Below, in pieces: positions 60,148 through 64,000 of a stretch of 64,000 nt of DNA; position 1 is the stretch's first letter; every line of letters begins with the position of its first letter. Position numbers and translations under genes: made by a program. The DNA lies in assembly GCA_052066835.1 (NCBI GenBank), contig JBQHRJ010000015.1, one strand, 5' to 3'. The notes beneath the pieces are model-generated. The model ran no database searches. It was not told the DNA's origin and worked only from the letters and a program-made list of their open reading frames with translations. This DNA comes from UBA2821 sp902763335 (GTDB taxonomy: Bacteria; Bacillota; Clostridia; Lachnospirales; Lachnospiraceae).

Positions 60148-60387
60148 TTACCACACTTCTAAACTATCTTCTGCATCAATCCAAGCTTGCATTTCTCCAT
60201 CCAACACTAAGCGTGCATACTCCATAGGTTCATCAATCGCAAGAGCATTTAATGCGCACTGTGAATTTGGTGTGATCTTCAATCCTTCCTCCGCCTTACT
60301 ACAATCTATGCGAAGAAGCATATTATCAAAAGTGGTTATATCTATACTATTGCAGTACTGGTTATATGTAGCATATATAAGTTTCAT
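60148..60387 (-). CDS. DUF6061 family protein, element B
   Basis: 79 residues, collinear with the element A protein (NSIDITTFDNMLLRIDC; SQCALNALAIDEPMEYARLVL; WIDAEDSLEVW). First gene inside the element end and oriented away from the junction, as in element A. GAAAGGAC upstream. Unknown function. Confidence 0.85.
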   Translation of the reverse strand: MKLIYATYNQYCNSIDITTFDNMLLRIDCSKAEEGLKITPNSQCALNALAIDEPMEYARLVLDGEMQAWIDAEDSLEVW

Positions 60388-60487
60388 AGCTTTTCGTCCT
60401 TTCGTTTTTATTACAGATAAGCCGGTTGTATTGGTAAATTGTTGTGTGTCCTAGAATTATCCTTTAGAACATGATACACACGCATCA

Positions 60488-60646
60488 CTGCTGGTGGAAC
60501 TTGGATTTCAGCCATTGGCAATAGCAGAGCGGCTGGGACATGAAAAGATAGAAACAACATTAAATACTTATTCACATTTATATCCGAATAAGCAGGCAGA
60601 ACTGGCAGACAGATTAGAACTTGAGAATGAGGAGGACGAGCTATGA
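60488..60646 (+). pseudogene. IME-2 tyrosine integrase, C-terminal part (split by element B)
   Basis: Reads LLVELGFQPLAIAERLGHEKIETTLNTYSHLYPNKQAEL, with the LGH box and nucleophile Tyr. The stop overlaps the next ATG (ATGA). It completes the 361-residue integrase begun at 48796. The sequence just left of it (THAS) belongs to the element end. Confidence 0.9.
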
Positions 60647-61032
60647 GCGGAGTACACAAACATCCAACAATTAGCTTTCGTGTCTCAGACAGAGAACGGG
60701 AGATGATTGAAGCAAGGATACTTGCAAGCGGTATGCAGAAAAAAGATTATTTTGTCCGTTCCTGTATTTATAACAGAATATGTGTTGTAGGCAAGAAAGA
60801 GGTCATTTACAAGCTTGTAGAGGAATTGCAGAATATGCAGACAAATATTTCTGAACTGGTAAAACAACTGGAACAACAGGATGTAACACTTACCGCTGAT
60901 GGTTTGGAAGATATGCGAAATGACTGTATGGATATGTTGCAGGCGATTATTTCAATACTGGATGGTGCGAAGTATCTCTGGCAGGGAGCACAGACGGATA
61001 AAGAAAAAAGTCCTGACAGCGGCAACTGTTAG
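60643..61032 (+). CDS. MobC-like ribbon-helix-helix mobilization protein of IME-2
   Basis: 129 residues (HPTISFRVSDREREMIEARILASGMQKKDYFVRSCIYNRICVVGKKEVIY ... ILDGAKYLWQG), a close homologue of the IME-1 right-end gene. Coupled to the integrase through an ATGA overlap, so in the intact IME integrase and MobC-like protein would be co-translated. Insertion of element B separates this gene from its promoter. Confidence 0.82.
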   Translation: MSGVHKHPTISFRVSDREREMIEARILASGMQKKDYFVRSCIYNRICVVGKKEVIYKLVEELQNMQTNISELVKQLEQQDVTLTADGLEDMRNDCMDMLQAIISILDGAKYLWQGAQTDKEKSPDSGNC

Positions 61033-61044
61033 GACTTGCGGTAA

Positions 61045-61107
61045 CAAAAGAAAACCTCTGTTACCTATGTATTCACAACTAGAGTATAGCAGAGGTTCTT
61101 CTTAGGA
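61045..61107. other. Foldback between MobC-like and RepA-like genes
   Basis: agaaaacctctg and cagaggttcttct pair across a ~40-base loop in the 107-bp gap. Possible attenuator or processing site. Confidence 0.5.
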
Positions 61108-61139
61108 GCAAATAAAAGATTTGATTATGGAGGACTTTT

Positions 61140-62120
61140 ATGGAAGGACAAAAGGCAGAATTAAAGATGATACGGATGTCGGAGGTAGAATCACAGGAAG
61201 TGAAATGGATGTGGTATCCGTTTATACCATACGGAAAGCTGACAATTATTCAGGGGGATCCGGGAGATGGAAAAACCACACTTGTGTTAAATATAGCAGC
61301 AAAGTTATCAAAGGGAGAATGCTTCGACAGTGATATGGATGTACAGAAGCCGGTAAATGTGATTTATCAGACAGCAGAGGATGGTCTGGCAGACACAGTA
61401 AAGCCAAGACTTGAACTTGCCGGAGCAGACTGTGAAAAGATACTGGTTATTGATGAAAGTGATAAATCACTGTCTATGGCAGATGAAAGGTTGGAAGAGG
61501 CACTTGCTAAGACAAGGGCAAAAGTATTGATATTAGATCCGATACAGGCTTATCTCGGTGGTGGTATGGATATGAACCGGGCAAATGAAGCAAGAGATAT
61601 GACAAAGAAGCTGGGAGCATTAGCGGAGAAATATCAATGTGCAATTCTTCTTATCGGTCATATGAATAAGGCATCAGGTAACAAAGCGGCATATAGAGGT
61701 ATGGGCTCTATTGACTTCTTTGCAGTGGCAAGGAGTGTGCTTCTGGTCGGCAGAATAGAGGGAGAACCTAATACAAGAGCAGTTGTTCAGATAAAGAATA
61801 ATCTTGCGGCATTTGGACATCCGAAGGCATTCATGCTATCAGAGACAGGCTTTCACTGGTTAGGAGATTATGAGATCACAGCGGATGAAGTACTTGGTGG
61901 AATTGCACCAAAGGCGAATAAACTGGAACAGGCAAAGCAAATGCTTCGTGAACTGGCGGAAACTTCTAATATGGTGCAAAGCAATGAAATTTTTGAAATG
62001 GCTGATGAACAGGGCATTTCAAAAAGGACATTGGAAAATGCCAAAAAGGAGCTTGGTATCCGGGCTAAGAAAATTAACAATTCATGGTATTGGGAGTTGG
62101 ATAAGGTAAAGTCGGATTAA
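61140..62120 (+). CDS. RepA-like RecA-fold ATPase of IME-2
   Basis: 326 residues of the AAA_25/RepA helicase type: Walker A QGDPGDGKTTLVLNIA, Walker B VLILDPIQAYLGG, and LLIGHMNKASG-AAYRGMGSIDFFAVARS. A C-terminal winged helix follows (~265-320). Such hexameric ATPases support plasmid-like replication of excised elements or primase loading. GGAGG lies 8 bases before the ATG. Confidence 0.88.
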   Translation: MEGQKAELKMIRMSEVESQEVKWMWYPFIPYGKLTIIQGDPGDGKTTLVLNIAAKLSKGECFDSDMDVQKPVNVIYQTAEDGLADTVKPRLELAGADCEKILVIDESDKSLSMADERLEEALAKTRAKVLILDPIQAYLGGGMDMNRANEARDMTKKLGALAEKYQCAILLIGHMNKASGNKAAYRGMGSIDFFAVARSVLLVGRIEGEPNTRAVVQIKNNLAAFGHPKAFMLSETGFHWLGDYEITADEVLGGIAPKANKLEQAKQMLRELAETSNMVQSNEIFEMADEQGISKRTLENAKKELGIRAKKINNSWYWELDKVKSD

Positions 62121-62243
62121 GGCAAGAACGCAACAATGCAGACTATATAGAAATTGCGGAGATGAACCTTGCAAGGTTGCAAAATCTATAGATAGTGCAT
62201 TGTTGCGGACTTGATAGTAAGAGGAAAGGATTGATGGATTGAT

Positions 62244-62477
62244 ATGAAAAATGTGCAGATTTCACAGGAGCTTTTCATTGCACTTATGAGGTATTTTCTG
62301 CTAGAGCAGGAGGAGCTATACCCAGAGATAAAGAAAGGTCTTGAAAAGAAAATGGATGCGCTGGTAATGAGAGAGCTGTATACGAAGTACAAAACCGCAC
62401 CAAGCGAAGAAGAACGAGAAAAGGCACGTAGGGAATATTTGGATAAGCGTGGTGTACCGGAAAGCTTTCGGTGGTAG
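62244..62477 (+). CDS. Small conserved protein between repA-like and mobV genes
   Basis: 77 residues, helical and charged (ISQELFIALMRYFLLEQEELYPEIKKGLEKKMDAL; PSEEEREKARREYLDKRGVPESFRW). No known motif. Found in the mobilization block, so possibly relaxosome- or replication-related. GAAAGGA upstream. Confidence 0.65.
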   Translation: MKNVQISQELFIALMRYFLLEQEELYPEIKKGLEKKMDALVMRELYTKYKTAPSEEEREKARREYLDKRGVPESFRW

Positions 62478-62748
62478 TTTCGCTTAATCGTAAATGACGG
62501 GTGCGTGGCACGCTCCCGTTAGATATGGTTAAGAAGAAATGTGGTGCGGTGGTAATACAGAGAACGCTTCGGACACTGACTGCCGCAGGCAGAAAAGCTC
62601 CCGGCAGGGCGCAAAACCTGATTTATCAGGTTGCATTTTTGATGCCGCAGGTGTCAAAAGTGCTTTTGCGTTACTTTCGGCGAAAGTAACAAAGCCTGCG
62701 CCGTATCCGGCGCTAATATGACAGATAAAAGGAAGGAGAAAATTGCCT
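62478..62748. other. oriT: Hairpin-rich oriT-like region of IME-2
   Basis: Contains CAAAAGTGCTTTTG (62655-62668) and gttactttcg/cgaaagtaac (62670-62690), plus aacctgat/atcaggtt near 62617. All lie just before a MobV-type relaxase, where its oriT is expected. The nic site is not identified. No gene seen here. Confidence 0.6.
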
Positions 62749-64000
62749 ATGGAAAGAACGATTAGTGGGATGGTAGGAAAAGGTTCTGTTAATCACAACA
62801 CCCGAGCTTTTACAGCTAAAAATGTGGATAGTGATAGAAGTGGTGCTAATGTTCATTTTTGTAATGAAGATATAAAGCAGGTTTATCATAAATTGTTTGA
62901 TGAAGCACTTGAACGATATAATGCAAAGCAGAAACGTAAGGATCGAGTGATTGACGATTATTATGAAAAAATCAGACAAGGCAAGCAGGAAAAACTTTTT
63001 CACGAAGTAATTTTTCAGATTGGAAATAAAGACGATATGAATGCCAAAAGTGAAGAAGGGCTTCTTGCTAAGAAAATATTAACAGAGTTTATGGATGAGT
63101 TTCAAGCACGAAATCCTAACCTGTATGTGTTTTCTGCTCACTTGCATATGGATGAGGAAACACCGCATCTGCATATTGATTTTGTTCCATATATTACAGG
63201 CAGCAAGCGAGGATTGGACACAAGAGTATCTTTAAAATCTGCATTGGCTGCAGAGGGGTTTACAGGTGGAACGAGAGGTGCTACAGAGTGGAATCAATGG
63301 ATTGCAGCAGAGAAGCGGGAATTGGCTATGGTGATGGAGCGATATGGTGTCAAATGGCTTCAAAAAGGTACACATGAAAAGCATTTATCGGTACTGGACT
63401 TTGAAAAGCAGGCGAGAGCTAAAGAAGTAGCAGAATTAGACAGTCAAAAGCAGGAAAAGACCTCAGAGGTTGCTAAATTGAATCAGGCAGTATCCTCTAT
63501 GATGCAAGAACTAATGACCGCTACAATTAAGCAGGTAAGAGCTGAGGAGGCTGTTGAAAAAGCAAGAGAGGAAGGTATTGCTGTTCAGAGGGATAATGAA
63601 ACATTAAGTGCAAGCAATCAACAATTGCGAGTGGAGAATACAAGCCTTGAAATAAAAAAGGTGGAACTACGGACGGATAATCGACACTTGGAACAGAAAC
63701 AATGGCAATTGCGGACAGATAATAGCGAGTTGGAGATGAAACAGAGTGTTTTACAGTCCGAGAACCAACGATTGGAGCAAGAACAGAATAAATTGCAAGA
63801 GGATAATGAAAAGCTGGAGCAGAAGCAAACTTCGTTACAATCGGATAATCAGGCATTAAAACAAATGCAGGATAAGCTACGGAAAGATAATGCCCAGCTT
63901 GAAATACAACAGGAGAAATTGAGAAGCAGCATTGATCAGATGGTGCAATCAGAGAAGTTGTTGCAACGTGATGTTCGAAAATATGATGAAGAACCTGAAT
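62749..64000 (+). CDS. MobV-type relaxase (Pre/Mob family), 3' end outside window
   Basis: 417 codons without a stop to the window edge. Contains the MobV signature HLHMDEETPHLHIDFVPY and the preceding helical N-terminal region (RYNAKQKRKDRVIDDYYEKIRQGKQEKLFHEVIFQIG). From ~residue 270 a long coiled coil of ~14-residue repeats (LRTDNRHLEQKQWQ-like) runs to the edge. GGAAGGAG before the ATG. The enzyme nicks oriT for mobilization by a helper conjugative element. Confidence 0.92.
   Translation, partial: MERTISGMVGKGSVNHNTRAFTAKNVDSDRSGANVHFCNEDIKQVYHKLFDEALERYNAKQKRKDRVIDDYYEKIRQGKQEKLFHEVIFQIGNKDDMNAKSEEGLLAKKILTEFMDEFQARNPNLYVFSAHLHMDEETPHLHIDFVPYITGSKRGLDTRVSLKSALAAEGFTGGTRGATEWNQWIAAEKRELAMVMERYGVKWLQKGTHEKHLSVLDFEKQARAKEVAELDSQKQEKTSEVAKLNQAVSSMMQELMTATIKQVRAEEAVEKAREEGIAVQRDNETLSASNQQLRVENTSLEIKKVELRTDNRHLEQKQWQLRTDNSELEMKQSVLQSENQRLEQEQNKLQEDNEKLEQKQTSLQSDNQALKQMQDKLRKDNAQLEIQQEKLRSSIDQMVQSEKLLQRDVRKYDEEPE

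Larger units (their letters stand above)
49723..60489. mobile_element. Element B: serine-recombinase mobilizable element nested in IME-2 integrase
   Basis: Flanked by the two integrase halves, with TCACT at both junctions (TCACTTTC left, TCACTGCTG right). The shared terminal sequence CTTTCA(C/T)AGGG(T/A)TATTT equals the element A end. Gene order mirrors element A on the opposite window strand but has the same orientation relative to the interrupted integrase. Cargo differs: an ABC-F gene and a small membrane protein instead of MerR, no ECF-ABC-VanY block, and KilA-N instead of BRO. Length ~10.8 kb. Confidence 0.9.

Overview
The window looks like a low-GC, Gram-positive gut Clostridia chromosome, most likely Lachnospiraceae. 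This is inferred from AGGAGG-type ribosome sites, the family content (DUF6061, DUF6040, DUF6076, DUF3847, TnpW, tandem large serine recombinases) and the uvrB-uvrA-guaA block. No species call is possible from sequence alone.

Layout. (1) Positions 1-3860 are a decayed chromosomal stretch: the end of a repeat-rich surface protein, a chemotaxis-receptor fragment, two damaged serine recombinases, and fragments of a phosphoesterase and a Fic protein. (2) Positions 3894-10381 hold intact uvrB, uvrA and guaA. (3) Positions 10370-46099 are an integrative mobilizable element (IME-1) in the 3' end of guaA, bounded by a 13-bp direct repeat. Its backbone is a tyrosine integrase, an XRE repressor, an Xis-like protein, a ParM/ParR pair with 32-bp iterons, an oriT-like region, MobC and a MOBP relaxase. 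No type IV secretion genes are visible. Its cargo is a defence island: a LlaJI-like restriction-modification system (two C5 methyltransferases, an McrB-like NTPase and a LlaJI/McrC-like nuclease), a Kiwa-like pair, an AlbA/Schlafen-like ATPase, and a three-gene operon with a GHKL ATPase that I cannot assign to a named system. (4) From about 46.2 kb to beyond the window end is a second element (IME-2): XRE, Xis, tyrosine integrase, MobC-like protein, RepA-like ATPase and MobV relaxase.

The central observation is nesting. Each IME integrase gene is split by a smaller mobile element of one family (element A, 10886-24663; element B, 49723-60489). Both sit at the same Leu codon just after the catalytic R-H-S-H motif. 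Removing the inserts restores open frames of 417 and 361 codons. A and B share a backbone (DUF6061, DUF6040, MobQ relaxase with nested genes, RSF1010-like nic site, DUF3847, TnpW, sigma-like protein, DUF6076, antirepressor-like protein, large serine recombinase) and differ in cargo. A carries a MerR/TipAS regulator and an ECF sigma-ABC-VanY operon. B carries an ABC-F protein behind a probable transcription attenuator. Each element has two copies of an unusual two-box motif, one before the TnpW/mobilization unit and one before the recombinase gene. I propose these are promoters for the element-encoded sigma-like protein.

Working model: mobilizable elements preying on other mobilizable elements. 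A and B use a conserved integrase codon stretch as attB, disable the host IME's own excision while resident, and carry their own relaxase and oriT.
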